64,000 nt of DNA from a bacterium (GCA_027485645.1 JAIXQR010000003.1:496001-560000); one strand, 5' to 3'; counted from the first letter of the stretch, positions 44,355 through 53,179 are shown. A program made the numbers and translations. Notes: generated from the sequence alone by a model not told the origin.

Positions 44355-44759
44355 ATGGGTGGCAAACGATTTAAGAAAGGTTCAACCAAACGGAAGCAAG
44401 CCGAAGTTGGCGGAAAACTCGTAAAAGATCCCGAAGACAGCGGGCCGACGACCGCCCAAGTGGCTGAATTGGCCGTCGATCTTTGGAAGCTTCGGGATCG
44501 TATCCAGACGGAAGCGGCTAGCGAACGTATCATTGCTGCATGTGAGCGTACTGAGGATCGCTTGAAGCGAATGGGTTTTGAAGTTGATGAAATGATCGGG
44601 CGACCGTACAACACAAATTTGAAGGCGAGGGTCGTTGATCATGAGCCCCAGCCAGGACCACTGGTTATAGGACAGTGCATTAGTCCTGCAGTGTTCTTCC
44701 GAGGGCACCTGGTTCGCGAAGCTGAAATAATTACGAAGGGAAGTGAGGAGAAGCAATGA
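44355..44759 (+). CDS. Short GrpE-like protein, probable nucleotide exchange factor
   Basis: This 134-aa protein has a basic N-terminus (GGKRFKKGSTKRKQ), one helix and a C-terminal domain with the GrpE beta-domain pattern: LKRMGFEVDEMIGRPYNT, then a strand pair ending FFRGHLVREAEIITKG. This follows the GrpE order (L-x-x-x-G-x-E-x-x-D-x-x-G-x-P-x-x-x-N and G-x-x-x-x-G-x-x-L-R-x-A-x-V). The long N-terminal coiled coil of GrpE is missing. It overlaps the Hsp70 gene by ATGA, supporting a nucleotide-exchange role for that Hsp70. The similarity is a pattern match by eye. Confidence 0.65.
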   Translation: MGGKRFKKGSTKRKQAEVGGKLVKDPEDSGPTTAQVAELAVDLWKLRDRIQTEAASERIIAACERTEDRLKRMGFEVDEMIGRPYNTNLKARVVDHEPQPGPLVIGQCISPAVFFRGHLVREAEIITKGSEEKQ

Positions 44760-47134
44760 GAAAGACGGTTGAGTGGGGAATTGACCTAGGCACGACTAAC
44801 AGTGCAATCGCACGCATGACGACGAAGGGACCAGAAATCGCGCAGGTTCAGCGACAAAACTACATACCTTCAGCGGTGGCCGTCGATAAGAGGGGAGATG
44901 TTAAGGTTGGAGCAGACGCGTTAAACGTGCATCTGGGTGGCTCAAGATGGTTCAAACGATGGATGGGCACGAAGAATGTGGTCTCCATGGGTGGAGCAGA
45001 TTGGACGGCAGAACAACTTTCCTCAGAGATTCTCAAAGCACTTCGGGCTGCTGCTCGAAGAAGAGCTAACGAAGAGATCGAGGACGTGGTCATCACAGTG
45101 CCCGCAATGTTTACACAGCCTCAATGCGCGGCCACGAGCGAGGCGGCACGAATCGCAGGGCTGAACGCAGTCGCGCTTCTGCAGGAGCCGATCGCAGCGG
45201 CGACCGCGTACCTATCGGAAAACCCGGCGGAGGGTCACTATCTCGTTTATGATCTCGGAGGTGGCACATTTGATGTTTCACTCATACGCCTAGCCGCCGG
45301 CGAGATGAACGTGGTGGAGCATGGTGGCGACAACTATCTCGGAGGTGCGGACTTCGACCGGGCGATTTTTGACTGGGTTCTTGATCAAATCGACCGAAAG
45401 GGCGGTGACGCTCGCATCTTTGACAACGGATGGCAACGCGCACAATTGTTGCTTGCCTGTGAGGACGCGAGGATCCTGGTAAGTGACTCCGAAGTAGCCC
45501 CTATCTATTTGGATGACTTTGATTTACCGATGTCCAAGATTGAGCTAACGCGCGAACGCGCCGAGGACCTGATCGCCAATTTTGTGACTCGCACAATTGA
45601 GATCGCCCAAGATCGTGTGAATTCTGCAGCGGGCTCGGTTAGTGCGATTCTCTTAGTCGGCGGTCCAACTCAAATGCCGTATGTGCGAAGACGCTTGCAG
45701 ACGGAACTCGGAGTTGCGTTGGCATTTGACCGTGATCCGATGACCGTAGTGGCAGCAGGTGCTGCGGTACATGCAGCCACTATTTGGAGAGAGTTAGGAG
45801 TGAGTTCCGCACATTCTAAGCCAGGCTCCGCTTCGCTCGAGTTGTACTACGAGCCTGTAAGTCCGGATGACTCCACGACGGTAGCTGGAAAGATCATTAG
45901 CCCAACTGGATTCGTTGGCGAGATTCGTCTGAAGACTGCCGACCGATCTTGGGAATCTGGCTGGCGAAGACTCATTAACGGCGCTTTTAGCCTCGAGGTG
46001 AACCTTGGCCGGCACGAAGTTACGGAATTTTTAGTCGAGTTACGGGATGCGCAGGGGCGCACAATAGAAACTGATCCAGGAAACTTCACAATACGATCGG
46101 GCATTCGAACGGCCCAACCGATAACGCCATACAACTATGGCGTCGTTCGCCAGGGAGGCAAGCTTGGAGTAGTGGTCAAGGCTGGAGAACCATTACCAGC
46201 AAGCGGGAGCGACGATTTTGCTCTGGCAAAGACCGTTGTTGCCGGTTCGCCAGACGAAGCAACCATCTACTTCGTGGAGGGCAATAGTAATTTTCCTGAC
46301 GAGAACGTTCGGGTCGGTTCGCTTACCATACGAGGCACTGATCTAAGGCGCACGCTGAAAGAGGGAGAGAAAGTCCAGGTTCGGATCAGAATGGATGAGA
46401 GTCGACGCCTCACGGCGAAGGTGCACATACCTCTGATCGATGAAGACTACACAGTCGAATTGCACTCTGTCCAAGATGCTCCAGACCTTGACGACCTGCT
46501 TTCTTCTTTCAAAGAAGCAAGAGAGGCAATACAAGAAGTTGAGAGTCATGCTGACGAAGATGAACAGGAAATGGTTGTGCGCGCTGATAGGCAGCTTGAA
46601 CAACTTGAAGCATCATTAGTTCGTGTTGAGCGTGGAGAACTCGGTGAGGCAGAACGGGTCCAGAAGCAACTCGCCGACGTAAAAGCAACTATTCGTCCTC
46701 TTAAAGACAAGTATGGTTTGCAGGCTAAGCACGACAACGTGGTTGCAAGGATCGTGCAAGCAGAGGCACTTTGTCGTCAGTATCAAGATCAAATGGGGCT
46801 CGCAAAGCTTCGGGATGCACGTAGTGATGCTGAGAAGGCATTGCGGTTGGAGCAAGGCACAGCGCTCGACAGCATCCATGAACGTGTACTGGACACCTTC
46901 TGGGAGCACTACGGCAAGACCCGAGAGTGCTGGGAACATCAGGTGGATCTGTTGAAGCAATTCGCCCCAATTGCCAAGGACTCTCTAACGTATTACGAAC
47001 ACGTCCGTCGTGCGGAGCAAGCTCTAGCCGAAAACGATTACGAAGGTGTCCGTTTAAACGCACTTCGAGCTTGGGATCTACTCCCGGATATGGTTCGAGA
47101 GAACGATCGATTCCACGACGCAGCACTTCGATGA
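44756..47134 (+). CDS. Atypical Hsp70 with extra beta domain and C-terminal coiled coil
   Basis: This 792-aa protein has an Hsp70 ATPase domain: GIDLGTTNS (residues 8-16), VVITVPAMFTQPQ, LLQEPIAAATAY, DLGGGTFDVSLI from D166 and LVGGPTQMPYVRR near 301. From about 360 to 455 there is an extra beta-rich segment (SLELYYEPVSPDDSTTVAGK, IRLKTADRSWESGWRRL) where DnaK has the DLLLLDV-type linker. A substrate-like beta domain (YNYGVVRQGGKLGVVVKAGEPLP, RIRMDESRRLTAKVH) and a long coiled coil (580-790) follow. HscC and related Hsp70s have a plain architecture, so this is a variant. It is the last gene of the operon. Confidence 0.88.
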   Translation: MRKTVEWGIDLGTTNSAIARMTTKGPEIAQVQRQNYIPSAVAVDKRGDVKVGADALNVHLGGSRWFKRWMGTKNVVSMGGADWTAEQLSSEILKALRAAARRRANEEIEDVVITVPAMFTQPQCAATSEAARIAGLNAVALLQEPIAAATAYLSENPAEGHYLVYDLGGGTFDVSLIRLAAGEMNVVEHGGDNYLGGADFDRAIFDWVLDQIDRKGGDARIFDNGWQRAQLLLACEDARILVSDSEVAPIYLDDFDLPMSKIELTRERAEDLIANFVTRTIEIAQDRVNSAAGSVSAILLVGGPTQMPYVRRRLQTELGVALAFDRDPMTVVAAGAAVHAATIWRELGVSSAHSKPGSASLELYYEPVSPDDSTTVAGKIISPTGFVGEIRLKTADRSWESGWRRLINGAFSLEVNLGRHEVTEFLVELRDAQGRTIETDPGNFTIRSGIRTAQPITPYNYGVVRQGGKLGVVVKAGEPLPASGSDDFALAKTVVAGSPDEATIYFVEGNSNFPDENVRVGSLTIRGTDLRRTLKEGEKVQVRIRMDESRRLTAKVHIPLIDEDYTVELHSVQDAPDLDDLLSSFKEAREAIQEVESHADEDEQEMVVRADRQLEQLEASLVRVERGELGEAERVQKQLADVKATIRPLKDKYGLQAKHDNVVARIVQAEALCRQYQDQMGLAKLRDARSDAEKALRLEQGTALDSIHERVLDTFWEHYGKTRECWEHQVDLLKQFAPIAKDSLTYYEHVRRAEQALAENDYEGVRLNALRAWDLLPDMVRENDRFHDAALR

Positions 47135-47219
47135 TAGCGCTTTATTTGTTTCATCTTTAGGAACTAAACATTATGCGCTGTGCACGTACGGATTAAAGCA
47201 GCCATGCCAACCCGGGCGA

Positions 47220-47417
47220 TCAGTCCTTGGACTCGCGAAGCTGGTCGGCAGGAATTCGAACGACCTTGCCATCTTTGAAAAGCACAATCGCGGTGTTTGT
47301 TTGAATGGCGATTTGTCTCGCCATTTCAGCCGCCCGTTTCATGGCGATGAGCGAATTGCGGATGTCCGGGTTCTTTGCCTTCCAGAGTTCTTCTTGAGTC
47401 ATTGGTTTTCGCCCCAT
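47220..47417 (-). CDS. Small protein paired with the zeta-like kinase
   Basis: This 65-aa protein (DIRNSLIAMKRAAEMARQIAIQTNTAIVLFKDGKVVRIPADQLR) has two helices and a beta strand pair. It overlaps the zeta-like gene by 19 nt, so the two are one unit. Its place after the kinase fits an antitoxin or accessory partner, although the order toxin-then-partner is the reverse of epsilon-zeta. No known antitoxin family matches. Confidence 0.6.
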   Translation of the reverse strand: MGRKPMTQEELWKAKNPDIRNSLIAMKRAAEMARQIAIQTNTAIVLFKDGKVVRIPADQLRESKD

Positions 47418-47911
47418 TCCAGCATAACAGGTTCGCCATCTGTATTATCGTACAGGGCCCAATCGCTTACCGCCGGTCGGTAGAGCCTTTGAAAGTTTGT
47501 CCATCCGGACGCGAATCGGCGGCGGATCACTTCCTCGGGAACGTCGTGTCCGCCGTGTCGAACCCGCTCGGCCACTCGCGTAATGGCGGTTTCAACACTC
47601 GGAAGGCGAAGGAAGATCAAGCTCACCCAGTAGCCTTGGGCTTTCCACTGGTCGATGTGCCGCAGGTAACCAACACCCGACAGCGTGGTTTCAAACGCAA
47701 AGCTCTCTCCGTGCTGTACACATTGATCGATTTCGGCGAGCATTAATCGCGCCGCTTTGACCGCTGCGGTTTCCGGGGCGAACGGGGCCAAGCCCGCGGC
47801 GATTAGATCGGCGTTGATGAAGCGGGGCAATCCGGCCTCGGCGGGCAGGAACGATCTCGCGAAAGTCGTCTTGCCCGCACCGTTTGGCCCGGCGATGATG
47901 ATGATCCGCAT
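47399..47911 (-). CDS. Zeta toxin-like P-loop kinase
   Basis: This 170-aa AAA_33-type kinase resembles zeta toxins, which phosphorylate UDP-N-acetylglucosamine and poison cell-wall synthesis. It has IAGPNGAGKTTFARSFLP (Walker A), RFINADLIAAGLAPFAPE (catalytic Asp region), SFAFETTLSG and VAERVRHGGHDVPEEVIRRRF. The start ATG shares a base with the stop of the GH20 hexosaminidase (TGATG), so it is coupled to an enzyme that acts on N-acetylhexosamine glycans. Its substrate may thus be a sugar and not a toxin target. Confidence 0.83.
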   Translation of the reverse strand: MRIIIIAGPNGAGKTTFARSFLPAEAGLPRFINADLIAAGLAPFAPETAAVKAARLMLAEIDQCVQHGESFAFETTLSGVGYLRHIDQWKAQGYWVSLIFLRLPSVETAITRVAERVRHGGHDVPEEVIRRRFASGWTNFQRLYRPAVSDWALYDNTDGEPVMLEWGENQ

Positions 47912-49455
47912 CAGCGGCCAGCGTCAAGCTTCCGGAAGTTCACTCCGGCTTGGGTCAACCGATCTAGGTGGAACGGCAGTCGCGCCTGGAAACCAGCCCA
48001 GTTCCTCTCCGCCTTCGGCGACCACAGAACCTCCGACATCGCGGATGCTCGCGGGAACAGCATGTATTGCGCCTTTCGGGCAGACGGGATGTACTCCGTC
48101 CAAAGGTTGGCCTGGCCGCCTAGGATGTGTTTGGCTTCTTCGGCCGTCAGTGAAGCGGGCACGGGCTCAAATGAGTAGACCTTTTCCAATGGCAGGTAGC
48201 CGCCGATGGCCAATGGCTCGCTGGCGGACGGGGCTTGGTAGTAGTCGAAGTAGGCGAAGTCGGTGGGGGACATGACGACGTCGTGGCCTTCTTTGGCGGC
48301 CTCGATTCCGCCGGCCATTCCGCGCCAGCTCATGACGGCGGCGCCGGGGGCGAGGCCGCCTTCTAGGATTTCATCCCAGCCGATCAGGCGTCGGCCTTTC
48401 TTTTCGAGCCACTTATCCATTTGGCGGATGAACCAGCTTTGCAGTTCATCTTCGTTCTTCAGTCCGCGTTCTTTGATGAGGGCCTGGGCGCGGGGGCTGG
48501 CTTTCCACTGGGTTTTCGGGCACTCGTCGCCGCCGATGTGGATGAACTTGCTGGGGAAGAGGTCGAGGACTTCGGAGAGGACGTCTTGCAAGAAGCTGAC
48601 GGTCTTTTCTTCGGGGTTAAAGACGTTCTCGAAAACGCCCCACTTGGTGCCGACTTCGATTTGGGTTCCGAGGTTGCCGAGTTCGGGATAGGCGGCGATG
48701 GCGGCTTGGGCGTGGCCGGGCATTTCGATTTCGGGCACGACATTGATGTGCCGCTCGGCGGCGTATTTCACAACGTCGCGAACGTCTTGTTGGGTGTAGA
48801 AGCCGCCATGTGGGGTGCCGTCATACTTGCCATCGCTATATCGGCCGAGCATGGTTTCCTTTCGCTTGCTGCCGATTTCGGTGAGCCTCGGATACTTCTT
48901 AATCTCGATTCGCCAGCCCTGGTCGTCGGTGAGGTGCCAGTGGAACGAGTTCAGCTTGTGCATCGCCATGAGGTCGATGAAGCGGTAAATTTCGCCCTTT
49001 TGCATGAAGTGGCGGGCGGTGTCGAGCATGAGTCCGCGCCACTTGAAGCGAGGGGCGTCTTCGATTTCGACAGTGCTGAGTTGAACGTCAGCGGCCTTTG
49101 CGCCGGTGGCGAACTGGGCGGCGGGGAGAAGTTGCTTCAGGGTTTGCGCGCCGTAGTAGTAGCCGGCGGGAGCGCTAGCACGGATGGTGATGCCGTCTAG
49201 GCCGACGGAGAGACGATAGCCCTCGGGGTCCTTGATGGCGACGTCTTTGACGAGGCGGATGGTGCCGGTTGCCGGGCCATCTTGCTTCAGGTTCAGCAGG
49301 TCCGCGATCTTTGCCGCTTCGGCCTTCTGCGATTTGTCGGTGGAGACGACTTTGGTGTTCGCAGAAAACTGGACGACCCCATCGCCCCACTTTACGGAGG
49401 TTGGGAGGGGGAGAAGGGGCGGCATCGTCGGCGCGGCAAGAATCGTGAACAACAT
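47911..49455 (-). CDS. Beta-N-acetylhexosaminidase, GH20
   Basis: This 514-aa enzyme removes terminal N-acetylhexosamine. The GH20b domain is followed by the catalytic barrel: RFKWRGLMLDTARHFM, NSFHWHLTDDQGWRIEIKKYP, EIEMPGHAQAAIAAYPEL, FIHIGGDECPKTQWK (Asp-Glu pair), GWDEILEGGL and GGQANLWTEYI. A short hydrophobic N-terminus (MLFTILAAPTMPPLLP) may be a signal peptide. ATG 49455 was chosen; the frame is open to 49572 but with charged residues only. Confidence 0.94.
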   Translation of the reverse strand: MLFTILAAPTMPPLLPLPTSVKWGDGVVQFSANTKVVSTDKSQKAEAAKIADLLNLKQDGPATGTIRLVKDVAIKDPEGYRLSVGLDGITIRASAPAGYYYGAQTLKQLLPAAQFATGAKAADVQLSTVEIEDAPRFKWRGLMLDTARHFMQKGEIYRFIDLMAMHKLNSFHWHLTDDQGWRIEIKKYPRLTEIGSKRKETMLGRYSDGKYDGTPHGGFYTQQDVRDVVKYAAERHINVVPEIEMPGHAQAAIAAYPELGNLGTQIEVGTKWGVFENVFNPEEKTVSFLQDVLSEVLDLFPSKFIHIGGDECPKTQWKASPRAQALIKERGLKNEDELQSWFIRQMDKWLEKKGRRLIGWDEILEGGLAPGAAVMSWRGMAGGIEAAKEGHDVVMSPTDFAYFDYYQAPSASEPLAIGGYLPLEKVYSFEPVPASLTAEEAKHILGGQANLWTEYIPSARKAQYMLFPRASAMSEVLWSPKAERNWAGFQARLPFHLDRLTQAGVNFRKLDAGR

Positions 49456-49497
49456 TGCGGTTATTCTAGCTTGGTGCGAAAAGGCGCGTCGTTTCCA

Positions 49498-50487
49498 ATG
49501 ATGCAGCAGGTGGGTCTGCTGGCGGTTATTCTGCTTCTCAGCCTCGTTTTGGTGCGGTTTTCGGGCACCCACGTCGACCGAGAAACGGGCCAGACGGTGA
49601 GCAATTTCTTTAACCCCGGCAGCTTGGTGCAGATTTTGACGGAGACCAGCTTCTTCGCAATCATGGCGGTCGGAATGACGCTGGTGATTGTGAGCGGAGG
49701 AATCGACCTCTCGATCGGTTCGGTTTACGCCCTTGCGGGGGTGGGGATGGCACTGACGATGCGGGCGGCGGGTTGGGATTCGCCTTGGGCAGCGCTCGCG
49801 CTTTGTATCGGCTTTGGGCTTCTGGCGGGAGTGCTGAACGGGACGATGGTGGCGACGCTAGGCGTGCACCCGTTCATCGTCACGCTCGGCACGATGTGGG
49901 TATTTCGGGGCGTGGCGTTTGTGGTTTCGAAGGCGGAGAGCGTTTTGGTCCCGGGTCCGGTGACGGATTTTGCAAAGAATCCGCTGTTCCTTGGCAAGGG
50001 ACTCACGCCAGTTCCGGCGATTGTGATGGGGCTGTTTATCCTCGGCGGCGCGCTGTATTTGAACCGGACCACGATGGGTCGGCGGGTGCTGGCGGTTGGC
50101 GGAAACGCCGATGCGGCGCGATATGCCGGCTTGCCGATTCCTTACATTCTTGCCGGGGTGTATGTGATTGCCGGCCTTGGCGCGGGGATTGCGGCGTTTC
50201 TTGGGGCGGCTTACTTTGGGTCGGCGAGTTCGGCGGATGCGAACGGATACGAGTTGTACGTGATTGCGTCAGCGGTGGTGGGCGGAGTTAGCCTGAACGG
50301 CGGTCGTGGCACAGTGACGGGGGCGTTTCTAGGGGCGCTGTTGATCGTGCTGATCCGGACGGGGATTCGATTGCTGAGGCTCGACCAGAACTACGAGTGG
50401 ATCATCATTGGCGCGGCGATCATTATTGCCGTCGTGCTCGACCGGCTTGGGGCGAGGTTGCTGGAAAAGCGGATGGTCAACGGTTGA
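49498..50487 (+). CDS. Ribose-type sugar ABC transporter permease
   Basis: This 329-aa permease of the RbsC/BPD_transp_2 family has 8-10 helices, with AIMAVGMTLVIVSGGIDLSIGSVYAL, GLLAGVLNGTMVATLGVHPFIVTLGTM, GRRVLAVGGNADAARYAGL and AVVGGVSLNGGRGTVTGAFLGALLI. It imports a sugar with the ATPase coded next. No binding protein gene is near. It starts 42 nt from the divergent hexosaminidase. The sugar is unknown; an N-acetylhexosamine is suggested by the neighbour. Confidence 0.9.
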   Translation: MMQQVGLLAVILLLSLVLVRFSGTHVDRETGQTVSNFFNPGSLVQILTETSFFAIMAVGMTLVIVSGGIDLSIGSVYALAGVGMALTMRAAGWDSPWAALALCIGFGLLAGVLNGTMVATLGVHPFIVTLGTMWVFRGVAFVVSKAESVLVPGPVTDFAKNPLFLGKGLTPVPAIVMGLFILGGALYLNRTTMGRRVLAVGGNADAARYAGLPIPYILAGVYVIAGLGAGIAAFLGAAYFGSASSADANGYELYVIASAVVGGVSLNGGRGTVTGAFLGALLIVLIRTGIRLLRLDQNYEWIIIGAAIIIAVVLDRLGARLLEKRMVNG

Positions 50488-51953
50488 AGGTTTCGGCGGT
50501 TGGGCTGAGCAAGCGGTTCCCGGGAGTGCAGGCGCTTTCGGACATTTCGGTCGACTTTTTGCCGGGCGAAATTCACGCGATTTGCGGAGAGAACGGGGCG
50601 GGCAAGTCGACGCTTGGGAAGGTTTTGGCGGGGCTGTATTCGCCCGAGCAAGGCCACGTTGCGCTGGATGACCGCCCGGTTCGGTTTTCGAGTCCGCGCG
50701 AGGCGCAGGCGGCAGGGATTAGCATCGTTCACCAGGAACTGCTGTTTGCCGAGAACCTGACGGTAGCGGACAACTTGCTGTTAGGAGAGATTCCGAACCA
50801 GTTCGGCTGGGTTTCGGATCGGCGAATGCACGAAACGGCCCTTCGGTGGTTGCAGAAGGTCGGTTCCGATATCGACCCGAGCATGGAAGTTTCGAAGCTG
50901 TCAGTAAGCAAGCAGCAGCTCGTGCAGATTGCGGGCGGAATTGGCCGCGGGGCGAAGGTGCTGATTTTCGACGAGCCGACGAGCTCGCTGACGGCGACGG
51001 AGGCGACGGCTTTGTTGGGGCTGATTCGGGAGCTTTCGGCGGCGGGGACTACTTGCCTTTATGTTTCGCACCGGTTGGATGAGATTTTTGCGATTGCGGA
51101 TCGGGTTACGGTGCTGCGAGACGGGGCTTGGGTGGGGACTAAGCCGATTGCGGAGGTCACGCCGAGCTCGCTGGTGCAGATGATGGTCGGGCGAGAGCTT
51201 TTGCCTTCTTCGGAGGGGGATGGCGCTTTTGGCGAGCCGGTGCTGGAGGTTCGTGGGCTGAGCTCGCCGGGGCGGTTTCGCGATATCTCGCTTACGGTTC
51301 GAGCGGGGGAGATTGTCGGGCTTGCGGGCCTGGTCGGCGCGGGGCGGACGGAGGTTTGCGAGTCGATATTTGGGGTGGACCGGCGGGCGACGGGCAGCGT
51401 TTCGGTTGCCGGGAAGTCGCTGGTGCTCGGGTCGCCGCAGCGGTCGATTTCAGCGGGGGTGGCGCTGGTTCCGGAAGATCGAAAACGGCACGGATTGGTG
51501 CTGGGCATGACGATTCGGCACAACGGTTCGATAGCGGTGTTGCCGCGGCTTTCGACGCTTGGGTGGCTTAACCGGACGGCGGAGAGCCGAACTGTGCGGG
51601 AGTTTACGGATCGGCTGCGGGTGAAGGCGCCGAGTATTGAGTCGCTGGTCGGCGGGCTATCGGGCGGGAACCAGCAGAAGGTGGTTTTGGCGAAGTGGCT
51701 GGCGACGGACGCGGCGGTGCTGCTAATCGACGAGCCGACGCGCGGAGTCGATGTGGGGGCGAAGGTGGAGATCCACGGGCTGATTCGGGAAGCGGCGGCC
51801 TCGGGGAAGGCCGTGCTGCTGGTGAGCAGCGACATGCCGGAGCTGCGGGCGCTTTGCGACCGGATGATTGTTCTGCGGGAAGGGGTGCAGGTGGCCGAGT
51901 TAGGCCGGGCGGCTTCGGAGACGGAGATTTTGTCGGCGATGGCGGGGGTTTGA
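50484..51953 (+). CDS. Ribose-type sugar ABC transporter ATP-binding protein (two ATPase domains)
   Basis: This 489-aa RbsA-like protein has two ABC ATPases in one chain: first Walker A GENGAGKST and Walker B VLIFDEPTSSL; second signature VGGLSGGNQQKVVLAKWL and LLIDEPTRGVDVGAK. The second Walker A is degenerate (VGLAGLVGAGRTEV), as in the family. The start is a TTG in TTGA overlapping the permease stop, so both are coupled; the frame upstream is open but lies in the permease. Confidence 0.92.
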   Translation: MKVSAVGLSKRFPGVQALSDISVDFLPGEIHAICGENGAGKSTLGKVLAGLYSPEQGHVALDDRPVRFSSPREAQAAGISIVHQELLFAENLTVADNLLLGEIPNQFGWVSDRRMHETALRWLQKVGSDIDPSMEVSKLSVSKQQLVQIAGGIGRGAKVLIFDEPTSSLTATEATALLGLIRELSAAGTTCLYVSHRLDEIFAIADRVTVLRDGAWVGTKPIAEVTPSSLVQMMVGRELLPSSEGDGAFGEPVLEVRGLSSPGRFRDISLTVRAGEIVGLAGLVGAGRTEVCESIFGVDRRATGSVSVAGKSLVLGSPQRSISAGVALVPEDRKRHGLVLGMTIRHNGSIAVLPRLSTLGWLNRTAESRTVREFTDRLRVKAPSIESLVGGLSGGNQQKVVLAKWLATDAAVLLIDEPTRGVDVGAKVEIHGLIREAAASGKAVLLVSSDMPELRALCDRMIVLREGVQVAELGRAASETEILSAMAGV

Positions 51954-51987
51954 GGTGGGTGGATTCCGCACCCACCTCAAATGACGT

Positions 51988-52728
51988 TCAGCTTTGCTTG
52001 CCGGCCCAGAGGGTGCCGTTGAAGATGATCTGTTTGACGGAATCGTGGAAGTACGTTCCGTAGGTTTCGTGTCCGGGGCGGAAGTAGAAGACTCGGCCGA
52101 TGCCTTCGCCTTGGCCAACGCCGCCGCCAGGGCCGGAGGTGAACTCAGGGTCGATGCCCTTTCCGACGGTCCATACGAGGCCGCAGGGGAAGTACTCGCC
52201 GCCGAGCGGGAAGTAGCTCTGGAAGATCATGGCTTCGGCTGGAGGAACGTCGAACGGCGCGCCGTACATTTCTTCAGCCTCAAGGGTGAAGTTGCTCACG
52301 CCGAGGGCGATGGGGTGCTGCGCGGCGCACACGGTGATTTCTTCCGTGTCGGTGCTTTCTCGCCAGCCGCCCTTCAGGTGGCCGGTTGCTCCGAGGACGG
52401 CGCGGAAAGGCTTGCTGTAGTGGCCACTGTGAAGGCAAACGAAGCCGAGGCCGTGCTCTTGCACGCGGACGCGGATCTTTTCGGCCAGCTCGTCGCTAAC
52501 TTCGCCGTGGCGCGCGTGGCCCCACCAGAGAAGGACGTCGGCAGAGTTCAGGAGCTCGTCGGGAAGGCCCTGATCGGCTTCGTCGAGTCCAACAGCGTGA
52601 ACTTCTAACTGGCCGTCGGTGTCGAGTTCTTTCAGTCCGTCAGCGATTGCGCCGCGGAGGCTAGTTGGATAAAGCTCCTTGGGAGCGTGCGCGGGATATT
52701 CGTCCCAAACGAGAACTTTGAGTGCCAT
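51988..52728 (-). CDS. ThuA-like domain protein
   Basis: This 246-aa protein belongs to the ThuA/trehalose utilisation group with a glutamine-amidotransferase-like fold: LKVLVWDEYPAHAPK, ADVLLWWGHARHGEV, FVCLHSGHYSKPFRAVLG, HLKGGWRESTDTE and VFYFRPGHETYGTYF. The function is unclear in most species; it is common beside sugar-uptake genes. It converges with the ABC ATPase gene, 34 nt apart. There is no signal peptide. Confidence 0.87.
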   Translation of the reverse strand: MALKVLVWDEYPAHAPKELYPTSLRGAIADGLKELDTDGQLEVHAVGLDEADQGLPDELLNSADVLLWWGHARHGEVSDELAEKIRVRVQEHGLGFVCLHSGHYSKPFRAVLGATGHLKGGWRESTDTEEITVCAAQHPIALGVSNFTLEAEEMYGAPFDVPPAEAMIFQSYFPLGGEYFPCGLVWTVGKGIDPEFTSGPGGGVGQGEGIGRVFYFRPGHETYGTYFHDSVKQIIFNGTLWAGKQS

Positions 52729-52769
52729 CGCGTCTATTTTGTCTTATTTGGAGAGGGCAAACGGCTAAA

Positions 52770-53110
52770 AATCCGAGTCGGTCTATAAGCCGGATTCTGT
52801 ATTTGTGCAGCGATTTATCTACGCGACCAACCCGGAGGATCGGCGGGCCGCGTCATCTCCTCCCTATTTGGTCTTGCTTCAGATGGGGTTTGCACGGCCG
52901 CGGAGTTACCTCCAACGCCGGTGAGCTCTTACCTCACCATTTCAACCTTACCTCCCGATCTCTCGGGTTTGGCGGTATGTTTCTGTTGCACTTTCCGTCG
53001 GGTCACCCCGCCCCGGCATGAGCAAGCTCTCGCCGGGCATCTTGCCCTATGAAGTCCGGACTTTCCTCCCCAATCCTGAAGACGGGGCCGCTACCCGACC
53101 AACTCGGATT
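52770..53110 (-). ncRNA. rnpB: RNase P RNA (class A)
   Basis: Read on the minus strand the RNA has the conserved GGAGGAAAGTCCGG near its 5' end, the GACGGAAAGTGCAACAGAAA core, and the 3' segment ending AGACCGACTCGGATT. The P1 helix forms from 5' AATCCGAGTTGGTC and 3' GACCGACTCGGATT, with a single G-U pair. RNase P RNA cleaves pre-tRNA 5' leaders. The ends are set by P1 and may be off by a few bases. A 99-codon plus-strand frame here is spurious. Confidence 0.95.
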
Positions 53111-53179
53111 AATAGTGTGACGCAACGTAACGAATTCGACATGAGTTAACGTATCATCGTGTCTAGGAGGGGATGAAGA

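Noticed and set aside
52722-53021. Plus-strand frame of 99 codons
   Set aside because: It overlaps RNase P RNA on the other strand and has the composition of that RNA.
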